This document shows positions 33,801-45,800 of a stretch of DNA of 64,000 nucleotides, in pieces. Where the stretch lies: contig CM055106.1 of the NCBI GenBank assembly GCA_029204225.1, forward strand, positions 36,800,361 through 36,864,360. Direction: 5' to 3'. Source of the DNA: Diphasiastrum complanatum (taxonomy: Eukaryota > Streptophyta > Lycopodiopsida > Lycopodiales > Lycopodiaceae). The notes beneath the pieces were generated by a model. The model was not told the DNA's origin, searched no databases, and was given only the letters and a program-made list of their open reading frames with translations. The translations under genes and the position numbers were made by a program. The first letter of the stretch is position 1. Every line of letters starts with the position of its first letter.

Positions 33801-36800
33801 AGAAAGACGATGGTATACATCTTTGTGTCAATTACAAAAAGTTTAATAAAATGACTATTAAGAACCGTTATCCCTTACATCAAATGGACTGGTTGAATGG
33901 TGCAAAGTATTTCACCAAATTGGACCTTAGGTCGGGGTATCATCAAATAAGGATCCACGAGGGGGATGCAAAACTGGTTTTCGTTCTACGTATGGCCATT
34001 ATGAATTTTTAGTTTTACCCTTTGGTCTAACTAATACCCCGACAACCTTCCAACAGATGATGAACGATATCCTTAGTCCATATATAGGAAAGTTTATGGT
34101 GGTATTTTTGGACAACATTTTGATTTATAGTTATAAGAGCATTTGTGTACGGTCTTAGATATTCTAAGGCAGACAAAGCTCTATGCTAAGGAGTCTAAGT
34201 GTGAGCTTTTTCAAACAAGATTCAAATATTTGGGACATATCATTTATGATCGAGGTCTTGAGATCGATTACGATAAGGTTCAGAAAGTTCGTGATTGGTC
34301 TATCCTGAAAACCATAAGGGAAGTTAAATCTTTTTTAGGCTTCACAGGTTTTTTCCATAAGTCCATTAGAGATTATGCTTTAATCACATTACCTCTAACG
34401 AATCTTCTTAAAGGGAGTGAAGAAAGCCAAAAGTAAAACTAAAAAGGGTAATAAGAAGAAAGTCGGAAGGCGTTCAAAAATCAGTCCACCTGTTATTTGG
34501 ACCGATGAACTAAATCAAAACTTTGAGGCTTTGAAGATGTTAGTGTCTACTGCCCCTATTTTACGCACAGTGGACCTTATCAAACCTTTCCTTGTGGAAA
34601 CAGATGCTAGTGACTATGCGGTGGGTCAAGTCCTTTACCAGGATGGTAGACCAGTGGCTTTCGAAAGCAAGAAGTTGGACCCAACTCAGAGTAGATACTT
34701 ATGAGAAGGGACTTTTTGCTGTCATCCACGCATTAAAGATCTGGAGACAATATTTGTACGGATCTAAATTCGTGGTTATGATGGATCACGGATCTCTTAA
34801 GTTTATCTGTGATGCCTCGGACCTAAGCGGTCGTAAGGCCCATTGGTTGGAACTCATTCAGGAGTTCGAATTCGACATTAAGTATCGTCGTGGTGCGTCG
34901 AATTGTGTCGCTGGTGCTTTGAGCCGGATTGGAGAGGTTAATCTGTTATGCTTTGCTGAGTTCCAATCCAAGTTGTATCTTTGTATATGAGACCTTTGTC
35001 AGACCGATAAGTTTTTCGGTCGTATTTGGCAAGAAGTCCTAGTAGAAAGCTCTACTTTGAGAGTTAATCGTGGAAAGCAGGATTCGAAGAAATCTCGCGA
35101 AGAGAAGATACTTGATGAGTATTCCATTAGGAATGGTTTGCTTTTTCGTAGAGGAGAAGTGTGTGTGCCAGACATCGTGAACATTAGGGCCCAAATCTTG
35201 TAGGAAAGCAAGTGTCAAGTCACCAAGATCAAGTTATCAATCAATCTCCACAGAAAACAAGAGAGAAGAGGTTGGGCGCCCAACTCTTAGAGAGAGAGAG
35301 AGAAAACAACAACAAGAGCAATGGAGAGCAATGCTTAGCCAAACTGTCAAAAATGGAATACACAATGAGCATCTAAGTACTCTACCTGGATGTGGCCAAA
35401 TGCCAACAAACCCTAAGGTTAACCACTTACTAAATGTAGGGCACCCCCAAAAGTCAAGATAGGGCCCCTAAACAAAATTAGACCCCTAACCCACGAGTCA
35501 GTACATGACCAAAATTGGGTCCAACTGAACTTAAGACAAACTTAAGATGGCCTAAATAACTAAATACCCATGGTTACACAAATCTCGACCTTTTGGGTCA
35601 AAGTAACCTATGGACTAACTTTAGCATAGTCATTTATTTCTAAAGCCATAAACACTCCGTTGTGGCATATTAAATTTAAGGCTTTGCATAAAGCTTCAAA
35701 TCTGACTCTAGACAACGCCTTAGTGAAGAGGTCCACAATATTATCCTCCGTAGGACAATACTCAAGTAAAATGTCGCCATCATGAACAAAGTGATAATGG
35801 ATCTCGATGTGCTTCGTCCTCACATGAAAAACATGATTCCGTGCAATGGCAATAGCACTTTGACTATCACTCAAGATAAGAGTGGCTGAGGGCTCGCCAA
35901 ACTTCATGTCAACAAGTAGTCTTCTCAGCCATAAACACTCCGTTGTGGCTGAAAATATTGCTCTATATTCTGCCTCACTAGATGAAGTAGCAACAGTGGG
36001 CTGCTTTTTACTTGACCACGAAATTGCACAATTTTCATAGAAAAAGCAGTGTCCACTTGTAGAGCGTCTAGTGTCTTGATCTCCACCCCAATCCGAGTCA
36101 CTAAAACCAACCAAACATGTATCATCACAAGCAGGAAAAACCAGACCATGACTTTTTGTTCCTTGAAGATATCGAAAGATCCTCTTCAATGCTTTCCAAT
36201 GTGATGTCATCGGGGAATGCATGAATTGACTCATGAGTGAGACACTATAAGAAATGTCCGGTCTTGAATTACATAGGTAAATGAGATAGCCAATAGCTTG
36301 ACAATATAAAGTAGTATCAAATGGTTCATCATCACCTTGATTACTTAATTTCAGGCCTGTCTCAATAGGTGTAGCAACCGGCTTGCAATCTTCCATCTTG
36401 AACCGCTTCAAAATCTGCCCAATGTAGCATTCTTGAGAGATGAAAATTCCAGCCCCTTCTTGTACAAATTCAAGACCAGGATAAAAATGCAATAGGCCTA
36501 AATCTGAGGTTTCAAAAACCATACCAAGATCAAGTATTACGGCATCAATCTGCTGCTCATTACTTCCCGTAATAATAATATCATCAACATAAAGCAAAAT
36601 AATGATGATGTAATCTGAAGTATGCTTGACATAAAGAGTAGATTCCCTAGGACTATTAGTAATCCCACGATCATAAAAATAGGCATGTATCTTTTGATAC
36701 CACATCCTCGGAGCTTGCTTCAGTCCAGAAAGTGCCTTCTTGAGAAGACAAACTTTATCTTCTTGGCCTTCAACCAAAAAACCAACAGGTTGTTAAAGGT

Positions 36801-39800
36801 ACACTTCCTCATTGAGATCACCATTGAGGGTCTTTATGTCAAGTTGCCGCAAACGCCAACCAAAATGGGCAGCCAAAGAGGTTACTACCCTCACGGTAGT
36901 CATCCGAGCAGTAGAAGAAAAAGTCTCCTGATAATCAATCCCCTTTTACTGAGCACAGCCTTTGGCAATGAGCCTTGCCTTGTACCTTTCAATGGTATCA
37001 TCTGCCTTATACTTGATTTTGTATACCCATTTAGAACCAATTGCCTTCTTCCCATGAGGAAGATCAACAAGAACACAAATCTGGTTCTTCATGAGTGAAT
37101 CATACTCATCTTGCATCGCATCCTCCCAACATTTTACTCCCTTGGCCTGCTCATAAAAACCAGGTTCTTCCGCAACATCTCCATGAGATGTAAGAGCAAA
37201 ATCTGAAAAATCAGCATAGTCCACTGATTTTGTAGAGACACGTGTCTAATGAACTTACTTTGCTGTCCCGCAAAGTCGACAACAGCCACCTTGGGGCTAT
37301 TTTGGGCTGTCCAACAACCATGTCTCTTCTTACAATTTGCTGTCCAAGATCTTTCAAAATTGGTCCTTGCTGTCCAACAGTTCCTGCAGGCTGATTTTGA
37401 GCAACAATGGGCGGTTCTTGATGAACATTAGGCTCTAAACGTGATGAGGTGTTGGGCAGTTCGAAATTGGTTGATTGCTGCCCCTTATCTCCAGAAATAG
37501 AGGATGGTACCAAATCTGGAAAAACTTAACATTCACACTATGTGGGCTGTCTCCCTTCAAGATATGAGTTGGGGCCACATCTAATGAATTCTTTTCATCA
37601 AAATGCACATCACGACTAACAATAATCTTGTTAGTGCTCAAATTTTGTCATTTGATGTAGAATTCCCTTTTCTTGAAGAAATGCACCGAACGTATTCTTA
37701 ATGTAATCCCCTCCTCGATCGGTGCGTAGGGTCTTCAAAGAATGCCGAAACTGATTTTCCACCATTGCTAGAACATCTTTGAAATGTTAAAAAACTTCCA
37801 ATTTAGCCTTCATAGGATAGATCCATGTAAAACGGGAAAAGTCATCAATAAAGTCACAAAATAGATGCACTTTCCAATGGATTCGGTCCTCATTGGACCA
37901 CAAACATCACTATGAACCAAATCACATTTATCAAAAACCCTTACAGTTCCATCAATTGGAAAAGGTTTCCTTTGAAACTTTCCAAGTATGCACCCCTCGC
38001 ATACATGCCCTTCCGGCTGCTCAATAGTAGGAAAATCTTCTACCATATTAAATGTCTTCAACTTCTTCAAACTTGCAAAGTTGAGATGCCCAAACCTTGC
38101 GTGCCACGATTGTGATGTAGAAGCAACAAGACATATAGAGGGAATTCGTCGCTCATAGGTATCCATAATGAATAAGCCAATATGCATTGTTCCCGAAACA
38201 ATAATCAAGAGCGATCTTTTAGGATCCTTGACAAGACACTTATCTTCTTTGAACTCAACAACTATACTTGCTTCAACATAGTTGAAACCCAAAGAAAATT
38301 CTTTTTTATTCCCAGACCATAAAGCACATTCGTAATGTACTTTTCTTCACCATTAGGCAGAATGATGGGATTGGTCACTTGATCCCCTTCTTGCATCGTC
38401 AACAAAGAAAGTTGATTTCTGAGATACACCACTCTTGTTGGATTTTTGACTCTATACATAGTATAAAGTGTATCCCACGCACTTTTAGATGTCTTACAGA
38501 CCTAATATGAGGTAAGATAGATCTTTTCACAGCAAGAGCAACCATAGAATGTGCTTGTGCATCCCTTCTATCCCACTTCTTTTGTTCTTCCGAAGATGGA
38601 GAAGATGATGTTGATGATGATGACCCACGAGGTGTAGGAGGTGCCAAAGACGGAGGCCTTTCCTCATCACCATTGACCAAATCCCACAGCCCTTTCGCTA
38701 TGAGAAGACTTTCGCTATGAGAAGATTCTTCATATAACTCCACAAGGAGTAGTTTGTGCCATCCAACCGATCTTCACTAAACAAAGAACCGATAGCTTCC
38801 AATTCTTTAGCCATTACCTCCAACAGAATTTCAGCTTGTAGTAGATAGGAAAGAGAGCTTTTCCTCAACCAAATGTACGCAAAAAATTTGCAGCAAACAA
38901 AGAGCTGAAAGTAGGAGCACAACATGTCTTTCAATCTGCAACCAAAGTGTCCAAAAGATAATGGAAAGATGGATGTCTTTGTGCACAAAAAAACCAGCTT
39001 CTTGAAAATTAGGTTAGCCTCGATTGAAGCCTACACCGAAACCCAATTAAGAAGCCCAATAGTGTGATCAACACAAACTCCAATAGGGCTGTTGAAAGCG
39101 CCCTACTGCTTGCTGAGAATCTGCAAATTTCCAGCCACAAGTTGACCTAACCCTGAATAGGGTTTACTGAATTTTGGGCGCCCTCCTACACTAAAAATCA
39201 GATTTGAGATTCTGATTTTTGGGTGCCACAAATTGCTCCTCCAAGATCTCTGATGGGCGCCCTCCTTCACCCTGAAAAGAGACAAAAAAGCTGATCCAAA
39301 CTCCACTTGGAAAGATCAGCAGGATACTGAAATTTCACAACAAAAAGTAGAGAAGCTCCTCTTCTGTTAAAGTCGAACAATGCCAAGTTAACAAAGCGGA
39401 AAGACTCGAGTAGTTGATCTGTTACATCCATTGGAAATTCCTAGCAGGAAGTGGTAACGTATTTCCGTGGATTTTGTGATCGGACTTCCCAAGTCCAGAA
39501 AGGGTCATGATGCCATTTGGGTAGTAGTTGACAGGCTTACCAAAATGGCGCACTTTATTCCAAGAAAGACTATTGTCAAAGCTTCTGAACTTGCACAGCT
39601 CTTCGTTGAAAAGTTGTTCAGGTTGTATGGTTTGCCGAACGATATTGTTGTGATCGAGATTATAAGTTCACAGGCAAGTTCCGGCAGGCAGTCTTTGAGA
39701 GATTGGGAACTACCTGAAGTCTTTCGTCTACGGATCACCTATTAAGGCAATTGCATGGCACATTTCAAAAATAAAAAAAACCATAACATAAATGAGATTG

Positions 39801-42800
39801 TTACCAAGTTCAAACAAAGAGGATGCTAGCGATTTGGGTTATAAGGAGCTTTGTGGATACCTAAAAATGTCGCTTTACTTTGACAACAATACAAGAACAA
39901 ACATTTAAAAATCAAATAAAGCCCCTAATACATCCACAAATTTCTTATATTATTGCCAATATGTGGTAAGCAAATCATGAAAAAAAGTTGCGGCACTAAT
40001 TACAACTTGATAAGACAGGTAGGCATACCTTGATAATGCGATGGAACTTCACACTATCATAATAGCCCCTTCGCGAAAGCTCAACAAAATTTCTACAAGT
40101 CTTGGGAGCATGCTTATTGTAGAGCTGCATACAACAAGTTGTGTAGAGATTTTGTGAAAATGATATGGATCTACAACCATAAATTTGATTTTTATGTAAC
40201 GACATATTCTCGAGCTTAACATTTGCAAACATCCCAAAAGCGCAATGCAAACCAGAAGCGCAACATAGAAGATAACAAGAATTCATAATCAAAAAGTCAG
40301 AAGGGACTGGAAGGAGCTACTCAATGCAGTATCCAAAAATTCTTGCGCTCAAATAGAAACAAAAGTATGATCTATGGCTTAAGAATCACTATAGAAAAAA
40401 ATTTGCTTGATAGATTTTTAGAGCATTAGCGCTTTTCAAATAAAAACTTACCCGTTGACATTTGAAACATCTCAAAGTATGCTACATTCAAGCCTGTATA
40501 ATAGAAATTTCTAAATAGCAGTTATAAAGTCAACTCATTAGCCTTAGTGGTTCGAGCTTATTCTATAACCATAGGATTATCCTAACTCCTTCACCTAACT
40601 TTATACAACTTCCTTAGATTGACGAATAGCTATACTAGATGAGCCCACGATAACGTGCTTTCATATGAAGCTCAATCTTGATTAACTTGCATCAATGTCA
40701 ATGTGATAATTATCATTAAGAGTCTCACTACATTTCATTGATTTCTTTGTTCTACTATAACAAACATTCTAAATTTTGATACAACAATGATATCATCCTA
40801 TTACTTGTTAGTTTAGCGTCAACCAATCGTCACTTTTATATAACCCTGACTTTAGCCCTTTCATGCTATCTTAAGTTGGGAATCTTGCTATATATAAAGG
40901 CATCTCTAAGCTGCCTTTTCAAATTTTCCTCATTTTAATGTTTCTCAAGTTCTTAAGTTTGTGAGTAGTTATGCATACTTCAAGCAACGTACTTGGACCA
41001 TGTGCTTTTTGGAGTAGATGTTTGCAACCTTTTGTTGGAATGTAAATGGAATTGCTTACCATACCATAGGTTACTTTGACCCAAAAGGTCGAGAGTTGTG
41101 TAACCATGGTCATATCATTTATTATATTAGGCCTACTAAACTTAGAATTAGCTAAGTTAGTATGAAATTAACTTGGTAGGGACTCATGAGTCCACTAGGC
41201 CTAATTGTGACATTAAGTACCCCAACTTGACATATTGGAGGTACCTTATTCTTTCTATGTAACTTATAGAAAGTTGGATAGTCAATAGTCAAGTAGTTGG
41301 ACAGCCAATAGTCAAGTAGTTGGAAAGCCAATAGTCACGAAGTTAGATAGTCATCTTGGACTATATATATGTGTGCATCCCATTTGTATGTGATACTTTT
41401 GTAAGCAATACTGACTATTCTCCTTGGCTGTCCACGAGTCTCTACAAGAGGGTTTCTAGCCATCTCTCTCTTTCTTTTGAGAATGCTTTGTGTGATTGAA
41501 TAGTTAAGATTCTGGATCCTTAGGCTTCTATTTCCTACATGGTTGACAGCCAATAGTCAAGTAGTTGGAAAGCCAATAGTCATGAAGTTAGATAGTCATC
41601 TTAGACTATATATATGTGTGCATCCCATTTGTATGTGATACTTTTGTAAGCAATACTGACTATTCTCCTTGGCTGTCCACGAGTTTCTACAAGAGGGTTT
41701 CTAGCCATCTCTCTCTTTCTTTTGAGAATGCTTTGTATGATTGAATAGTTAAGATTCTAGATCCTTAGGCTTCTATTTCCTACATGGTTGACAGCCAATA
41801 GTCAAGTAGTTGGAAAGCCAATAGTCATGAAGTTAGATAGTCATCTTGGACTATATAAATGTGTGCATCCCATTTGTATGTGATACTTTTGTAAGCAATA
41901 CTGACTATTCTCCTTGGCTGTCCACGAGTTTCTACAAGAGGGTTTCTAGCCATCTCTCTCTTTCTTTTGAGAATGCTTTGTGTGATTGAATAGTTAAGAT
42001 TTTGGATCCTTAGGCTTCTATTTCCTACATGGTTGACAGCCAATAGTCAAGTAGTTGGAAAGCCAATAGTCATGAAGTTAGATAGTCAGCTTGGACTATA
42101 TATATGTGTGCATCCCATTTGTATGTGATACTTTTGTAAGCAATACTGGAATTCAATAGCACTTCTAGGTTACAAGTGTCTTTTCAATGAAAGCATTTTT
42201 CTTTAGATGATTATCAAAAACACATTACTAATTTTCATATTAATGGGGAAAATTTGTCTATACTAAGTTACGGCCACAAACCAACACATAGAGCTTAAAC
42301 TAGACATTGTATTACAAAAAGACTCCATAAGAATGATGACGAAGATAAACCGAGCTAAACAAAAACCAAGTTGAAGCAAGAATAAGCTAAACTATTCAAA
42401 CCAAAAGCTACTTTCTTATCAAACAATATCATTGATAACGACATATCATTCTCTTGAGAGTTGGTTGTAAAGTCAAACATGTTGGGGCTAGGAGCCCAAT
42501 AAGACTAAGAAAGGTTATCCACATGCCAACAAGTCACAACTAATAAAACTAAGTGACCTTTTCCTATTGCTAATAGGAAGACTACATGGTCTGTATGGTT
42601 TGTAGATAAAATAATAACCAGTCTTAAGTCAAGAAACCATGGCCTAATATTTTGTCTATGACTGGCTTACAACACTTCCACCTTAGAAAGATGACACCCT
42701 AGGTGGTAGTAAAAAGAAAGTGTCGATCTTGGAAAATGGAAAATATGCAAACTTTACAGAAGGTACTACAATATGTATATGCCAAAGAAATGAACTAGAT

Positions 42801-45800
42801 ATATCATTAAAGTCATCAAAATATTTACGTTCTAATTAGAAATTGGAAAAACATATAAATGAAATACTTCTATTGACCATGAATCACACAAGCACCCGTA
42901 ATAGTAGAAGAGTTTGTCAACAAGAACAGATATTCCATGCTAACTTGCTAGACCATGAGTGCCCTTTGAATGTAATTATAGATGGCACATTACTCCCTAA
43001 GAAACTCCAAGCCAATCATATAGACCAAGAGAACCAGATAATAGAAGCAATTAGTGACTCAAAGCTACACATGAAGTCCAAGTTAGTCGTTTGGACGATG
43101 CATGCCACACAATAGAAGTACTTGACTCCAAATATATAGCAACCTAGAAGCCGATATTGGAAAGATGATCTACAAACTAGATACCCCCCATACTAGAATG
43201 GCTCCAAGTACAAGTAAATATTTGACTTCAATTGTATGTTGCCAAAGAATTCATAATACCCAATATCATGTATAAAGAGACAACGCTACTTGGAACTATC
43301 ATACTAATGAAGAACTTGGAATAGCGGAATGTAGAAGAACCACCAAAGGAACATGTAACGTTGACAAAGTTGTATATGCCTCTTAACATTGATCCTACGT
43401 GTGTATCTCACGTATAAGTTTTAGCTTCTCTAGATTATGGAATTTGTTAGTTGATACTTGCATTTGAAAACTTGATAATTTCATTTGAGGACTAGGTATG
43501 TATTTCATCATTCAACAATCTTTAGTCTTCCTATTGTCTAGATGTTATTTATGAGCCAAAAGATCAATGCTGTGAGTTACATGCATATCTGGAGAAGCCA
43601 AAACTTATTGTACATGAGGTACACACTTAGGATCAGTGTTAGGAGCCATATATAACTATGTCAGAGTCGCATGTTGCTTTGGTGGTTCTTTACTATTCCA
43701 ACAACACTACACTGGTGTATTTGCTAGCATTATACATGGAATAGCCTGGCCGGTTTGAATTGCACCTGGGGGGGGCGAGGGAAGTTAAATTTTTTCTTTT
43801 GTTTTTTTTTTAAGTTTCTAAGCCTTTCTTATGAAAACAGTTTTTTAATGCTATTTACAATGCTCTATATACTACTCTAGTAACTATTGTGTTCGTGACA
43901 CGTGCATCGATTTGTCTACATGTTTGTGCATTGAGCAATTTGAGCTGCAAACAAAAACTTATGCAATTGAACAAATATGAATGATGTATTCTGAAAAATG
44001 CTGAAGTCCAACGTCATGAATCATTAGTGGACCAAAAGCGATAAAAGTTCGAATCTATGTTGCTTTGGAACGGTGTTCCGGAACTCTGAAACGCTGTCGA
44101 AAAAAAACATAGCTATCACAATAAGTGCTAGATTGTTGTAAACAAAATCATCAAAAGTCTTCAAAACCAAAAAGTGAGGCCTTCACAGCCCTACTGCCAC
44201 AGTGCCATGATTAATATTAGAGTTGAAAGAAGAGCTTCACAAGGTGCAAACATTAAAAGTTCTTGTAGCAATCATCATAAAAGAGGTATGTATCATAATT
44301 TCAGCCAAAGGTAATTCATGTGCACACAAGTTCAGTGCTCAGTAACAGGAAGGCAATTTGATGATTGTAGACCAAGGAAAACCCCTTGAACCTTGGCTAA
44401 CAAGGTAATTTATAAAATGATTGAGTGATATCATGGGAAAGATGCAAACTCCAACAGACATGCTAAAAGAAAAGAATGATATGACAAATTCCAAGGCCTA
44501 GCTATGGAGTATCATAACAGCATAGTAAGCACACTATGAAAGCTTCAGAAAACCAGCTATGGAGTAGAACACAAAAGCAAGAGAGAGAGGACTTCAAAGC
44601 TCACACAACATGAATGAATATTCAAAGTCATGTCTCAAATTGGCTAAGCCTTGTCTTTAGTTGTCAAGTGGATGTGAGGTTTGAGCTACATACCAATCTC
44701 TCAAAAAATACTCTTATGTCTCTCAAGATCGAGCCTATCTACCTCCCCTAGAAATGTGGGTCACACCTTAAACTTGACCATTCTTGCATCGATACTAGCC
44801 AACCACTACTCATGCTATCCATTGAGGTCATCCATTTGAGCATCAAATCCATAGAAATTAAAATGTACCAAAATGATAACAATACACCCTCTTTCAATCT
44901 AAAACTTAGATAATTTGAGGTAGGCAATCCAATTGACGTGCACAGTAGAGAGCAATAAGCTCATTTCACAATAAGGAATATAAAGATCTAGTCAAGAATT
45001 CCTTCGTCTGAGCCAAGGTTACTAGCCAATTTGAATCGGCCTGATTTGTCCCGTTCGATTTACTTGCCTACTTAGCACAAGTGAGGTGTACTATGTACAT
45101 AAATGTTTTACCCCCATGTCTTATGCACAACTTGCAAGTTACAAGTATACAAGCCTTAAGGGGCAAAATAGGCATTAATTTCAACACCCCCCCTCAATGG
45201 CTATTTTGTTCATACCAACACCTAGCATGCTACGAAACTTTTCAAATATTTTTCTACTAAGTGCCTTAGTAAAGATATCACCTGCTTGTTCGTTGGTATC
45301 ACAGTACTCGAGCTGAATTTCTCTGCTTTGTATCTTCTCTCGTAAGAAGTGTTGATCCACCTCAATATGCTTCGTACGAGCATGGTACACAGGATTTTTG
45401 GCAAGCTGGATGCAACTCTGGTTGTCACACTGAGGAATAGTAGGACCATCCTGTGGAATCTGCACCTCCCCAAGAAGTCTCCTGAGCCATATTGCCTAGC
45501 AGGTAGCTTTTGTCGCTGCCCTGTACTCAGCCTCTGTCGATGATAAGGTAACTGTGGGTTGTTTCTTGCTATACCAAGAAATGGCCCCTGAACCAAGGTT
45601 GAAAGTGTAACTTGTGGTCGACTTTCGATCATCCCTATCACCTGCCCAATCCGAATCAGTAAAGCCTCCAAGCTGAAGCTTTCCGTCATCTGTGTACTCA
45701 ATCCCATAGCAAGTTGTCCCTATGACATACCTCAAAACCCTCTTGGCTGCTTTCCAATGTGCTTCAGTTGGAGAACTCATGAACTGGCTTGCTACACCAA

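Larger units (their letters stand above)
35215..39364 (-). mobile_element. Ty1/copia element (element D) inserted in gypsy integrase
   Basis: On the minus strand the order is leader (39364-38800), Gag N-terminus (38800-38500), protease end, integrase (38350-37640), RT and RNase H (37224-35608), and an LTR-like 3' region (about 35600-35215). Gag C-terminus, zinc knuckle and the protease active site are deleted. No 5' LTR or primer-binding site was found next to 39364, so the 5' end is truncated. Gypsy integrase sequence resumes on its far side. Confidence 0.85.
32100..39742 (+). mobile_element. Ty3/gypsy element in cyclophilin intron 2, interrupted twice
   Basis: Gag C-terminus, zinc knuckle, protease, RT, RNase H and integrase appear in gypsy order on the plus strand. 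They are broken by a fold-back element between protease and RT and by a copia element between the integrase zinc-binding part and the integrase core. No LTRs were identified. Frameshifts and stops occur in every domain. It is antisense to the cyclophilin gene. Confidence 0.85.
31283..40028 (-). other. Cyclophilin intron 2 (8.7 kb), filled with retroelements
   Basis: Donor GTATGCC after exon 2, acceptor TTTGTTTCAG before exon 3. It contains a gypsy element on the opposite strand (about 32100-39742), interrupted first by a fold-back element (about 32935-33424) and then by a copia element (about 35215-39364) in the same orientation as the gene. The 31,480-32,100 stretch is GC-richer, and no gene is recognised in it. 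Confidence 0.9.

Noticed and set aside
40540..40600. GTGGTTCGAGCTT resembling a tRNA box B
   Set aside because: No matching box A or cloverleaf could be formed around it.
41335..42043. Two identical 72-codon minus-strand frames
   Set aside because: Identical because they lie in copies 1 and 3 of the 245-bp tandem repeat; no coding evidence.
41301..42149. Regular direct repeats as a possible CRISPR array or centromeric satellite
   Set aside because: Plant nuclear DNA, no spacers, and a unit with LTR features in only 3.5 copies.
44040..44115. CTATGTT ... AACATAG inverted ends around a short GC-richer core
   Set aside because: Only 7-bp arms and no target duplication; too weak to call a transposon.
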